DNA of 58,546 nt from Rikenellaceae bacterium. Its GTDB lineage: Bacteria > Bacteroidota > Bacteroidia > Bacteroidales > Rikenellaceae. A model generated the notes under the pieces. The model ran no database searches, was not told the origin of the DNA, and saw only the letters and a program-made list of their open reading frames with translations. The translations under genes and the position numbers were made by a program. Every line of letters starts with the position of its first letter. The first letter of the stretch is position 1. Shown piece after piece: positions 51,501 through 58,546 of this stretch. The stretch lies in contig SUZW01000013.1 in NCBI GenBank assembly GCA_015059685.1, forward strand, positions 1 through 58,546, read 5' to 3'.

Positions 51501-52646
51501 ATGAAGAGATTTTTTACCATTTTTATGATTTCGGTGCTCGCCTATGGCGGTGTTGCCAAAGCTCAAGCTACGGTAGAGTCCGCAACCCCACAAGAGCAGG
51601 TTACATTCTCCAACACCGTAAAGACCGACGAGCAGAAGCCCGAATTCTCGAGCGAGGCACAACGCAAAGCCGAGCGCAAAGCTATCCTCAAGGAGCGCAA
51701 CACCATAGAGTTTAGCGCATCCCTCAATGGTTCGCTCTCTCACTTCAACAACTCGTGGCAGAGCGTGAACGGAACAACCAACACCATCACGGCTGTAGGT
51801 AACATCCTCTTCACACACCAATTCAAGAAGGGTAAGTTTGTCTTGGACAACAAAATCACGGGTAAGTTGGGCTACACCTACAACTTCTTCGACAATGGTG
51901 CTGGCACAAACTCCGTAACAAAGAGCCAGGACGAGTGGTTTATCTCGACTTCGCCTGCGTACAAGATGTCAAAGAATTGGAATGTCGGTGGTACCGTTTC
52001 GTTGCGTTCGCAGTTTGCAAACGGTACAAAGGCTAACGACCTTCCAAGTAGCCAATTCTTCGCTCCGGCATACCTTATCGCCTCGGTAGGTTTCACCTAT
52101 GTATGCCCAAAGGAGAAGTTCCCAATCAAGATTAACTTGGCACCACTCTCTCTGAACGCCACATTCGTGACCAGCGAGTCGGTGCGCAAGTACTACTACG
52201 ATGCCAAAGGCTTCAAAAATGAGGCAGAGGAGCTCGTTGCTTGGGAGGATAGAAACACTCTCTCCTCCGACCAGCGCAACACCCCTTATGCCTTCGGTTT
52301 GACGCTGCACAACGGCAAGGCTCGCTACGAGGGTGGTTCGTCTGTGCAGTTCGACTTCGACCGCACATTCGGCAAGAAGGGCATCTTCCGCTACCGCACT
52401 ACGCTCTACTCGTTCTACGGCTGGATTAACGAGGCAGCACAGCAGGCCGCAAGTCGCAGAACAGGTGTCGAGTATGAGCATATCGCCCCTACCGTGCGTT
52501 GGGAGAACACCATCGACATCAAGGCTACAAAGTACTTCTCGACACAGTTCTACTTCCAGCTCTACTACAACAAGGCACAGAGCAAGCAGATTCAGACTCA
52601 AACCGTTCTCGGCGTTGGTTTGTCCTACACCTTCAAGAATAAGTAG
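51501..52646 (+). CDS. DUF3078 outer-membrane beta-barrel protein
   Basis: 381 residues. Signal peptide ending AKAQ (about 22), a charged linker (about 30-70) and beta strands from about 72 to the C-terminal aromatic LSYTF. SLSHFNNSWQSVNGTTNTI is the family's recurring pattern. It is probably an outer-membrane barrel of unknown function. Five nucleotides separate its stop codon from the S41 protease start, so the two are cotranscribed. Confidence 0.85.
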   Translation: MKRFFTIFMISVLAYGGVAKAQATVESATPQEQVTFSNTVKTDEQKPEFSSEAQRKAERKAILKERNTIEFSASLNGSLSHFNNSWQSVNGTTNTITAVGNILFTHQFKKGKFVLDNKITGKLGYTYNFFDNGAGTNSVTKSQDEWFISTSPAYKMSKNWNVGGTVSLRSQFANGTKANDLPSSQFFAPAYLIASVGFTYVCPKEKFPIKINLAPLSLNATFVTSESVRKYYYDAKGFKNEAEELVAWEDRNTLSSDQRNTPYAFGLTLHNGKARYEGGSSVQFDFDRTFGKKGIFRYRTTLYSFYGWINEAAQQAASRRTGVEYEHIAPTVRWENTIDIKATKYFSTQFYFQLYYNKAQSKQIQTQTVLGVGLSYTFKNK

Positions 52647-52651
52647 TCGGG

Positions 52652-54277
52652 ATGAGAGGGGCTGCGAAACACCTTGTCAGAACACTTGTTCTCATTTTGA
52701 TACTATCCGTAGGTTGGTTTGCCGGACTCTACTTCGGCAGACAGCTTACGGATAATCAGCTTCGCATCTACCTCAACAACTACAATGCCCAGAACGACAA
52801 GCTCTCACGGGTGTTGATGATGATTGAAAACGAATATATCGACTCCATATCCCGCGACTCGCTTACCGAATTGGCCATACCCGCCATACTCAAAAAACTC
52901 GACCCCCACTCGGTATATCTTCCACCCAAGGAGTTCGAGCAGGCCGACGAGCCGCTACAGGGAGAGTTTGACGGCATCGGCGTGGTTTTCAATATGGCCA
53001 CCGACACCGTTATTGTATTAAATGTTATCCCTTCGGGCCCAAGTCGTAAGGCGGGAGTGCTTGGTGGCGACCGCATCATCAAGGTCAATGACACCCTTAT
53101 AGCGGGGCAGAAGTGGTCGCAAACGGCCGTGATGAAGCGACTGCGAGGTCCTCGTGGCACACAGGTAAAGCTCTCTATCGAGCGCAAGGGTATCGATGGG
53201 TTGGTGGATATTGTCGTAACTCGAGATGCAATACCTTTGCATAGCGTCGAGGCTTCGATGATGATGACCGACAAGATTGGCTTCATCAAACTATCGCAGT
53301 TCTCACGCACCTCGTACGCAGAGATTAAGAAGGCCTTGTTGTCGCTCCGTGCACAAGGTATGAAGTCGCTGATACTCGACCTGCGAGGCAACTCGGGCGG
53401 CTTCCTCGACCAGGCGATACTTATAGCCAACGAGTTTCTGCCGGCAGGCGCACTTATAGTATATACCGAGGACCGCAACGGCAAACAAATGCGACAATAT
53501 AGCGATGGTCGTGGCGGCTCGACAGACCTTAAAATGGCTGTCTTAATAGACGAGGCAAGTGCCTCCTCGAGCGAGATTTTGGCCGGAGCCCTGCAGGACA
53601 ACGACCGAGGCACAATCGTTGGTCGTCGCTCCTTCGGCAAGGGGTTGGTGCAACAGCAGACACCTTTCGAGGATGGCTCGGCACTGCGCCTCACCGTGGC
53701 TCGCTACTATACACCTACGGGTCGTTCAATTCAAAAACCATATACAGCAGGTGATGGCGAGAGCTACGAACACGACCTTATCGACCGCTTCAAGCGCAAC
53801 GAGTTCTTCTCGGCCGACAGCATACACTTTGCCGACTCCCTGCGCTACACCACACCGAAAGGCAAGGTCGTATATGGCGGAGGGGGCATTATGCCCGATG
53901 TGTTCGTGCCTCTCGATACGCTGAATGTGACGAGGTACTACTCGGAGGTCAGCGGTCGCAATATCCTCTACCGCTACACCATAGAGTATGCCGACAACCA
54001 CCGCAAGGAGCTCTCCGAGGCGAAGAGTATGCGGGAACTTAAAAGGTTGCTCGACAACGATACCGCACTCCTCAACGACTTCGTGCGCTATGCCGAGCGA
54101 CAAGGGGTGAAACCAAATTGGAGGGAGATAGGTCGCTCACGACAAATCATCGAGGCGCAGCTGCGTGCCTTTATCTCCCGCAACTCCAACCTCGAGGATA
54201 ACGCCTTCTACTACTTTATCCGCCCTATCGACAGCACCATGCTCCGAGCAATCGAGGAGCTGCAAGCGGAGAGGTAG
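52652..54277 (+). CDS. ctpA: C-terminal processing protease (S41)
   Basis: 541 residues. One N-terminal membrane helix/signal anchor (about 10-30), a PDZ domain (about 80-170, GIGVVFNM...VLGGDRIIKVND) and a peptidase S41 core with ASASSSEILAGALQDNDRGTIVG (Ser) and FGKGLVQQQ (Lys). A long C-terminal extension (about 395-541) is typical of Bacteroidetes members. Periplasmic; trims C-terminal tails of envelope proteins. Cotranscribed with the DUF3078 gene. Confidence 0.92.
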   Translation: MRGAAKHLVRTLVLILILSVGWFAGLYFGRQLTDNQLRIYLNNYNAQNDKLSRVLMMIENEYIDSISRDSLTELAIPAILKKLDPHSVYLPPKEFEQADEPLQGEFDGIGVVFNMATDTVIVLNVIPSGPSRKAGVLGGDRIIKVNDTLIAGQKWSQTAVMKRLRGPRGTQVKLSIERKGIDGLVDIVVTRDAIPLHSVEASMMMTDKIGFIKLSQFSRTSYAEIKKALLSLRAQGMKSLILDLRGNSGGFLDQAILIANEFLPAGALIVYTEDRNGKQMRQYSDGRGGSTDLKMAVLIDEASASSSEILAGALQDNDRGTIVGRRSFGKGLVQQQTPFEDGSALRLTVARYYTPTGRSIQKPYTAGDGESYEHDLIDRFKRNEFFSADSIHFADSLRYTTPKGKVVYGGGGIMPDVFVPLDTLNVTRYYSEVSGRNILYRYTIEYADNHRKELSEAKSMRELKRLLDNDTALLNDFVRYAERQGVKPNWREIGRSRQIIEAQLRAFISRNSNLEDNAFYYFIRPIDSTMLRAIEELQAER

Positions 54278-54351
54278 GTGGGGACTCTGGGGGTGGTCAA
54301 GGCGCAGGTGAATTAAGGTCGTTAGGGGCGTTAGGGTCGTTAGAGGTGCGC
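54277..54351. repeat. GCGC-bracketed 9-bp tandem-word element
   Basis: Head GGTGGGGACTCTGGGGGTGG, then TCAAGGCGCAGG and words GTCGTTAGG, GGCGTTAGG, GTCGTTAGAGG, tail TGCGC. It starts at the ctpA stop codon. The gene-free stretch 54278-54855 contains this and three further elements. Confidence 0.75.
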
Positions 54352-54363
54352 TTGAGGTTTAGG

Positions 54364-54491
54364 TTGGTGGGAACTCTTGATATGGTCAAGGCGCAAGAAA
54401 GATGGGGACGCCAACAAGTTGGCTATTTGGGGACGCTCCCGATGGTCGCTTGTTGGGGACGCTGACCTCTGGTCAGCTATCTGGGGTGCGC
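54364..54491. repeat. GGGGACGC-linked hairpin cassette inside GCGC brackets
   Basis: Head TTGGTGGGAACTCTTGATATGG...AAGGCGCAAG and tail GGGGTGCGC (54483-54491). Instead of 9-10-bp words, the body has GGGGACG linkers with palindromes GCCAACAAGTTGGC (54410-54423) and GCTGACC-TCT-GGTCAGC (54461-54477). The same frame as the other elements but with a different body. Confidence 0.7.
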
Positions 54492-54540
54492 TTTAGTCTC
54501 TCGTCTAAAAAAATTGTCAATTGTCAATTCAGCCATTTTG

Positions 54541-54626
54541 CGCCTCCCCATTAAGCAATCTTCGATTGCGCCCCCATTAAGGGCGGAACGCCCGCCCCCA
54601 TAAAGCACCGTAGGTGCGCCCCCAAA
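54541..54626. repeat. Array of three small hairpins with constant CCCCATTAA spacers
   Basis: Hairpins GCAATC-TTC-GATTGC (54555-54569), GGGCG...CGCCC (54581-54597) and GCACC-GTA-GGTGC (54605-54617) start 24-26 nt apart. They are separated by near-constant CCCCATTAA / CCCCATAAA / CCCCAAAT spacers. Stems are unrelated to each other in sequence. Confidence 0.75.
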
Positions 54627-54631
54627 TCACA

Positions 54632-54713
54632 GCGCAAAGTAAAGAAGGCGCTATACCCTTACTGGCCCTTAATAGCCCTTACTGGCCGTTACTGGCCCTT
54701 ATCAGATTGCGCC
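54632..54713. repeat. Mirror half of the GCGC-bracketed element
   Basis: GCGCAAAGTAAAGAAGGCGC, then ATACCCTTACTGGCCC, TTAATAGCCC, TTACTGGCCG, TTACTGGCCC and ATCAGATTGCGCC. Almost identical to 5930-6001. Confidence 0.75.
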
Positions 54714-54769
54714 CACCCTCACCCCTCAATTTCTTGTCAGAAGACGCGAGGTGTGGTGCATCACAAAAG

Positions 54770-54813
54770 AAACGCCTTCGGGATAGTACAAAACGTACAG
54801 CCCGAAGGTGTTT
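54770..54813 (-). terminator. Terminator of the aldolase gene
   Basis: A 13-bp stem AAACGCCTTCGGG/CCCGAAGGTGTTT (one G-T pair, 54770-54782 with 54801-54813) and a smaller inner stem GTAC/GTAC; followed on the minus strand by TCTTTTG. Confidence 0.75.
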
Positions 54814-54855
54814 ACTTTTAGCGATGTGCCGCAGATTGCGGCTTATCACGAGAAA

Positions 54856-55857
54856 TTATTCTGCCTTGCCGTCAGAACCAAGCACCTCCTTAATCTTGTG
54901 GATATACTGCTTCTTCATATTCTCACGAGCAGGACCGAGGTACTTACGAGGGTCGAACTCTGCAGGGTGGGTTGCGAAGACCTCACGGATAGCTGCGGTC
55001 ATTGCAAGACGAGAGTCGGAGTCGATGTTGATCTTGCAAACGGCCGACTTCGCTGCCTCACGGAGCTGCTCCTCAGGAATACCTACGGCAGCCTTCAAAG
55101 CACCGCCATACTTGTTGATAGTCTCAACCTCCTCCTGTGGTACGCTCGACGAGCCGTGGAGAACGATAGGGAAGCCAGGAAGCTCCTTCTCGATAGCTGC
55201 CAAAACATCGAATGCCAATGGTGGTGGTACGAGGCGACCGGTCTTTGGATCTACGGTGCACTGCTCAGGAGTGAACTTGTAGGCACCGTGCGAAGTACCA
55301 ATCGAGATAGCCAACGAGTCGCAACCTGTCTTTGTTACGAAGTCAACAACCTCCTCTGGCTTGGTGTAGTGGCTCTCCTCGGCGCAAACCTCGTCCTCAA
55401 CACCTGCCAAAACGCCCAACTCACCCTCTACGGTTACACCGTACTGGTGTGCGTAATCAACAACCTTCTTTGTGAGAGCAACATTCTCCTCGTATGGGAG
55501 GTGCGAACCGTCGATCATAACCGACGAGAAGCCCATATCAACACACGACTTGCAGGTCTCGAACGAGTCACCGTGGTCGAGGTGAAGAACGATCTGTGGC
55601 TTTGCCCAACCGAGCTCCTTTGCGTACTCTACAGCACCCTCTGCCATGTAGCGGAGAAGAGTCTGGTTAGCGTAGTTACGAGCGCCCTTCGATACCTGAA
55701 GAATTACAGGCGACTTTGTCTCGGCTGCAGCCATGATGATAGCCTGCAACTGCTCCATGTTGTTGAAGTTGAATGCAGGAACTGCATAACCTCCTTTGAT
55801 TGCCTTTGCGAACATATCGGTTGTGTTCACAAGACCCAATTCCTTGTACGAAATCAT
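54856..55857 (-). CDS. fba: Class II fructose-bisphosphate aldolase
   Basis: 333 residues. Landmarks: VPAFNFNNMEQLQAI, VLHLDHGDSFETCKSCVDMGFSSVMIDGSH (zinc His/Asp region), VEGELGVLAGVEDEV, SLAISIGTSHGAYKF (His) and PIVLHGSSSVPQEE (zinc His). Zinc-dependent aldol cleavage of fructose-1,6-bisphosphate; tagatose bisphosphate aldolase is an alternative within the family. Start at the ATG 55857; a -7 box TACCTTTG lies at 55909-55916 on the minus strand. Confidence 0.94.
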   Translation of the reverse strand: MISYKELGLVNTTDMFAKAIKGGYAVPAFNFNNMEQLQAIIMAAAETKSPVILQVSKGARNYANQTLLRYMAEGAVEYAKELGWAKPQIVLHLDHGDSFETCKSCVDMGFSSVMIDGSHLPYEENVALTKKVVDYAHQYGVTVEGELGVLAGVEDEVCAEESHYTKPEEVVDFVTKTGCDSLAISIGTSHGAYKFTPEQCTVDPKTGRLVPPPLAFDVLAAIEKELPGFPIVLHGSSSVPQEEVETINKYGGALKAAVGIPEEQLREAAKSAVCKINIDSDSRLAMTAAIREVFATHPAEFDPRKYLGPARENMKKQYIHKIKEVLGSDGKAE

Positions 55858-55908
55858 AATTTTTTTGCTTTTATATGTGTGAAAAAAATGACCTAATCTA
55901 AATCGTGC

Positions 55909-55916
55909 CAAAGGTA
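55909..55916 (-). promoter_or_regulatory. fba -7 element
   Basis: TACCTTTG on the minus strand, 51 nt upstream of the aldolase ATG; no good -33 box because A/T repeats follow. Confidence 0.55.
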
Positions 55917-55919
55917 CTA

Positions 55920-55965
55920 ATAAAAATTAAGAATTAAAAATTAAGAGTTAAAAATTAAGAATTTT
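55920..55965. repeat. TAAAAATTAAGAAT tandem words (gene-free stretch 55858-56178)
   Basis: Three to four copies of TAAAAATTAAGAAT/GAGT upstream of fba. The remainder of the stretch, 55966-56178, is A/T-rich and contains only the -7 box at 56122. Confidence 0.65.
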
Positions 55966-56121
55966 TTAAGAGAAACGAGGAGAGAGCGATCTGTTTATCG
56001 GCTACACAACCGATGCACAAAGAGGAGTTTGGCGGGAAATTTATATTATCGAATAACGATAAATTTTCGCTTTTTTGCTGTTTTAACGGCCTCCAGGGGA
56101 TATATTAAAAAATTTTTTTAT

Positions 56122-56129
56122 TAAATTTG
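56122..56129 (+). promoter_or_regulatory. Candidate -7 element for the second peptide-lipoprotein unit
   Basis: TAAATTTG, 49 nt upstream of the peptide ATG at 56179. The -33 box is not clear. Confidence 0.5.
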
Positions 56130-56178
56130 CTACAGCTTTTCTTTAATATAAAGGTTAGTTAGGTTTAATAAAAAAGTT

Positions 56179-56337
56179 ATGAAAGAGAGTAAAACATTGG
56201 TGCAGACAGCAATATATTCCGCACCACAGATCCAAACCCAGGCTTTTGCTGTCGAAGGTGGGTTCTCACTATCCGATCCACAAGATTTGGGCCTCCCTGG
56301 CGAGACTCCCGATGTTAATGATTTTGGCGAATTCTAA
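56179..56337 (+). CDS. Short peptide (52 aa) with Y[SC]AP...AVExGF core
   Basis: ATG at 56179 to TAA at 56335. The peptide has a polar start (MKESKTLVQTAI), YSAP, then QIQTQAFAVE, GGF and an acidic/proline tail (SLSDPQDLGLPGETPDVN, ending DFGEF). There is no signal peptide. It shares Y[SC]AP, the AVE-x-GF block at the same distance and an acidic Gly-containing tail with the 42-aa peptide at 34454-34582. It is 12 nt upstream of a fimbrillin-like lipoprotein gene, as the other peptide is 19 nt upstream of its own. Codon use is ordinary. Function unknown. Confidence 0.7.
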   Translation: MKESKTLVQTAIYSAPQIQTQAFAVEGGFSLSDPQDLGLPGETPDVNDFGEF

Positions 56338-56349
56338 ATATTTACGACT

Positions 56350-58383
56350 ATGAAGAGATTTTTATATACACTCACAGCGTTTGCACTATTCGCCACATCT
56401 TGTAACAACGACAATCTTGGCGATAATATCTCATTGGAGAATAAAACAACTATTTCGGTCGAGGCTATCGGTGACGACTCCCGTACCTATGTAGAGAATG
56501 ACCAAATTTTCTGGTCGGAGAGTGGTGAGCAGCTCAATATTGTATATATTGCAGATGAGAGCACAACGCGCCGTCAATCTGCAACGCATGAGGAGTATGT
56601 TGTGGTTGATAATCGTGCAACTTTTACGGCTGATTTCACAACGACAGAAGGTGCAACTACCTATACATTAGGAGCATATTCTCCGTACAAGTATGATTCG
56701 ACACCTTCAGAGATTGATATTGTTATACCACAAGTGCAAAATTCAACAGCAACATGCTATGATCCGAAAACAGATGTACTTGTATCGAGCAAGCCACTTG
56801 TTGTTACAGGAGTACCTAACAAGGTTGCGTTTGCATTTAACCGCATGGTAGCATTTGCAAATATGACCATCAAGGGTCTTCCTGCGGGTGAGAATATCGA
56901 GAAAATTGTATTCTCCTCATCTGCAAAACCTGCTGGTACAGTGGTGTTCAACCTTTTTGCCGAGTCTGTGTTTGATGAGGCTAAGTGGTATAACAACTAT
57001 GAGGAGATCACCGTTGTACGCGAGAATTGGGTTTCGACAGGCGAGGAGTCGGTTTGGTTTACCACCGTTCCAACCGATTTGAGTGGTAAAGACTTTACTG
57101 TAACCGTTACCACCGATAAGAATATTTACACCAAGACCGTTGACCTCACAGGCAAGACTCTCAACTTCGAGCGTGCCGATATTGCAAAGTTCTCGGTTAA
57201 AGACTTGGCTATCCAGGAGAAACCAAAGGCATACAAACTTTTGACCGATATTGCAGAGCTTAACGCAGGTGATGAGGTCGTTTTCTGTACAAAGAAATCG
57301 GCTTCCTCTTCGGCAAAACTTCTCTCGACCACAGCGGATGGCAATGCCCTTAAATTCACAAGCAGTATAACCGTTACAGATGCACTTGAAATAGTTGCAG
57401 AAGGTCTTCCTGCTGATGCGGCACTCTTTACCGTAGAGAACGGAGTGAATGCAAATACGCTCTCGTTTAAGGCGGCAGAGGGCTATATCTACGGAAATTA
57501 TGAAAATTGGACAAACAAACTATCTTTTAAGTCAGCAAAGGATGAGGAGGCAACTTGGGAAGTGTCTATAAACAGCTCGAACAATTCTGCATGGCTCTAT
57601 AACACTCTCCACGGTCGTTATCTCAACAACTACTATGATAGCAAATTTAACTTTGCGGGTAGCCAGGGTACATATTACTACTACATCTACTACATTGACG
57701 GTGAGAGCAGCGAGGGTGGCGAGACTCCTGAGCAGCCTGTTGTAACACCTCTTGCAACTCCTGTTGTAACGGCAAATGTCACAGGAAATAGCGTTGTTGT
57801 ATCGTGGGACGGAGTCGCAGGTGCAAAGAACTACACCGTAACTTATGGTACAACCTCGTTTAACACCACTGAGACTACCGTAACCTTAAATCTCGAGTAT
57901 GCAACCGAATACACCATTTCGGTCGTTGCAAACCCTGCCGACAGCACTGCAAATAGCGCATCGGAGGCCGGCTCTGTAACCGTAACTACCGAGGCTGATC
58001 CTAATCAGGGCGGTGGCGAGGTTTTATCTCTTACTCTCCCTGTCGAGGGCGCAGTTGTTGATGCAACTGCAAACACCTTCTACGAGGGCGATATCACAAT
58101 ATCGTCAACCGGTAGCTGGCGTATTCAAAGCGAAGGTTCGGATTGGTCTGGCCTCTTTTTGGGTAGCGGAAAGAATATCAATGTGGCAGTAGTTGACTCA
58201 TCAAAGCATGAAATTACAAAGGTTGAGATGACAGCCGAAGCTGGTGGCACACTTAACTTCGGTAGTATTGGTTCGGGAAGTAGTGTTACTTGGGAGCCTG
58301 GATATGGTTCAAGTAGCAAGACTTTCACAGCAAATGGTGCTACACGAGTAGCCTCTATTACAGTGTACTACCAGGCAAAATAA
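56350..58383 (+). CDS. Fimbrillin-like multidomain surface lipoprotein
   Basis: 677 residues. Lipobox ATSC (Cys 18) after a short signal peptide. The fimbrillin-like N-terminal part (about 30-285) contains GDDSRTYVENDQIFWSESG and VAFAFNRMVAFANMTIKG. A beta-rich middle domain follows (about 295-450), then a Glu/Pro/Thr linker (about 452-468), a fibronectin type III-like domain (about 470-555, VVVSWDGVAGAKNYTVTYG), a Gly-rich linker and a C-terminal beta domain (about 565-677). Probably surface-exposed at the outer membrane; adhesion or pilus function is inferred. An IS end lies about 25 nt after the stop codon. Confidence 0.8.
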   Translation: MKRFLYTLTAFALFATSCNNDNLGDNISLENKTTISVEAIGDDSRTYVENDQIFWSESGEQLNIVYIADESTTRRQSATHEEYVVVDNRATFTADFTTTEGATTYTLGAYSPYKYDSTPSEIDIVIPQVQNSTATCYDPKTDVLVSSKPLVVTGVPNKVAFAFNRMVAFANMTIKGLPAGENIEKIVFSSSAKPAGTVVFNLFAESVFDEAKWYNNYEEITVVRENWVSTGEESVWFTTVPTDLSGKDFTVTVTTDKNIYTKTVDLTGKTLNFERADIAKFSVKDLAIQEKPKAYKLLTDIAELNAGDEVVFCTKKSASSSAKLLSTTADGNALKFTSSITVTDALEIVAEGLPADAALFTVENGVNANTLSFKAAEGYIYGNYENWTNKLSFKSAKDEEATWEVSINSSNNSAWLYNTLHGRYLNNYYDSKFNFAGSQGTYYYYIYYIDGESSEGGETPEQPVVTPLATPVVTANVTGNSVVVSWDGVAGAKNYTVTYGTTSFNTTETTVTLNLEYATEYTISVVANPADSTANSASEAGSVTVTTEADPNQGGGEVLSLTLPVEGAVVDATANTFYEGDITISSTGSWRIQSEGSDWSGLFLGSGKNINVAVVDSSKHEITKVEMTAEAGGTLNFGSIGSGSSVTWEPGYGSSSKTFTANGATRVASITVYYQAK

Positions 58384-58408
58384 AATAGCCTTCTCAACGG
58401 AAAGAGTG

Positions 58409-58546
58409 TGTCCAACTGTTGAAGTGACCCCAAAAGTTTGGACAAAAAACTTTTGGGGTTTCTTTATGCACAAAAAACACGATTATGGAGCATTGCTCAA
58501 ATATATGAGGATGCTCGAAGAAGGTTATTCTATTCGTTACCTTCAC
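58409..58546 (+). mobile_element. Left end of an IS3-like insertion sequence (cut by window edge)
   Basis: TGTCCAACTGTTGAAGTGACC resembles an IS3-type terminal inverted repeat beginning TG. It is followed by a 12-bp hairpin ACCCCAAAAGTT/AACTTTTGGGGT (58427-58438, 58448-58459) immediately before a transposase-like reading frame. The other end and target duplication are outside the window, so the family is provisional. Confidence 0.6.
58466..58546 (+). CDS. Helix-turn-helix transposase subunit (OrfA-like), N-terminal fragment
   Basis: Open from the ATG at 58466 to the window end (27 codons): MHKKHDYGALLKYM, then RMLEEGYSIRYLH. The LEEGYSIRYL segment is like the HTH start of IS3-family OrfA proteins. 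The rest lies beyond the window. The start is only 6 nt after the IS hairpin, which may limit expression from transcription entering the element. Confidence 0.55.
   Translation, partial: MHKKHDYGALLKYMRMLEEGYSIRYLH

Noticed and set aside
54541..54626. CRISPR-like array
   Set aside because: The recurring part is a short spacer and the variable parts are palindromes of 13-17 nt; there are only three units and no cas genes.

Overview
The window is a chromosomal stretch from a Bacteroidales gut-type bacterium, most like Alistipes/Rikenellaceae. The evidence is the promoter grammar (TTTG, about 19 nt, then TAnnTTTG), the lack of Shine-Dalgarno sequences, fimbrillin-like lipoproteins, a TonB-dependent receptor, a DUF3078 outer-membrane protein, tryptophanase (indole production) and the futalosine enzyme MqnE. 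Taxonomy is inferred from gene content and style, not from a marker gene. Gene density is normal. There is no prophage and no CRISPR; the only mobile element is an IS end cut off by the right edge.

Layout. 1-6 kb: 3' part of pckA, then a leftward group pheS - TPR protein - EnvC-like protein, and a solitary tRNA-Leu(GAG). 6-15.4 kb: a sugar-use locus. A GntR regulator and galM read leftward. Rightward are an MFS transporter, a terminator and new promoter, then a second MFS transporter, a fucose/arabinose-type isomerase, a PMI-like protein fused to a P-loop-less kinase-like domain, and a ROK kinase. 15.5-22.8 kb: a redox-type cysteine protein, RidA, dprA-tatD-ansA, an ExbB/ExbD energiser operon and greA. 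22.8-26.9 kb: a leftward operon of membrane glycosyltransferase, ECF sigma factor, rsmG and a degenerate calcineurin-like protein. 26.9-32.7 kb: tgt, an LptF/G permease, mqnE, a PASTA protein and an RluD-type pseudouridine synthase. 32.8-38.3 kb: a small DprA-like protein, a short-peptide/fimbrillin-like lipoprotein pair, recJ, lipA and lipB. 38.5-47.4 kb: a secreted subtilase with a lipocalin-like lipoprotein, two tandem secreted Ntn-type amidohydrolases, a lone TonB receptor and tnaA. 47.4-55.9 kb: a YhcG-type nuclease coupled to endonuclease IV, fhs, a DUF3078 protein, an S41 protease and a class II aldolase. 56.1-58.5 kb: a second short-peptide/lipoprotein pair, then the IS end.

Two things stand out beyond ordinary genes. 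First, two unannotated short peptides (42 and 52 aa) share a Y[SC]AP...AVExGF core, and each lies 12-19 nt upstream of a fimbrillin-like lipoprotein gene. This looks like a repeated two-gene module. Second, the intergenic DNA carries several families of structured repeats: composite elements of 9-10-bp tandem words bracketed by GCGC, an array of small hairpins with constant spacers and different stems, and nested inverted repeats with a common CATA-type core downstream of pckA, tnaA and fhs.
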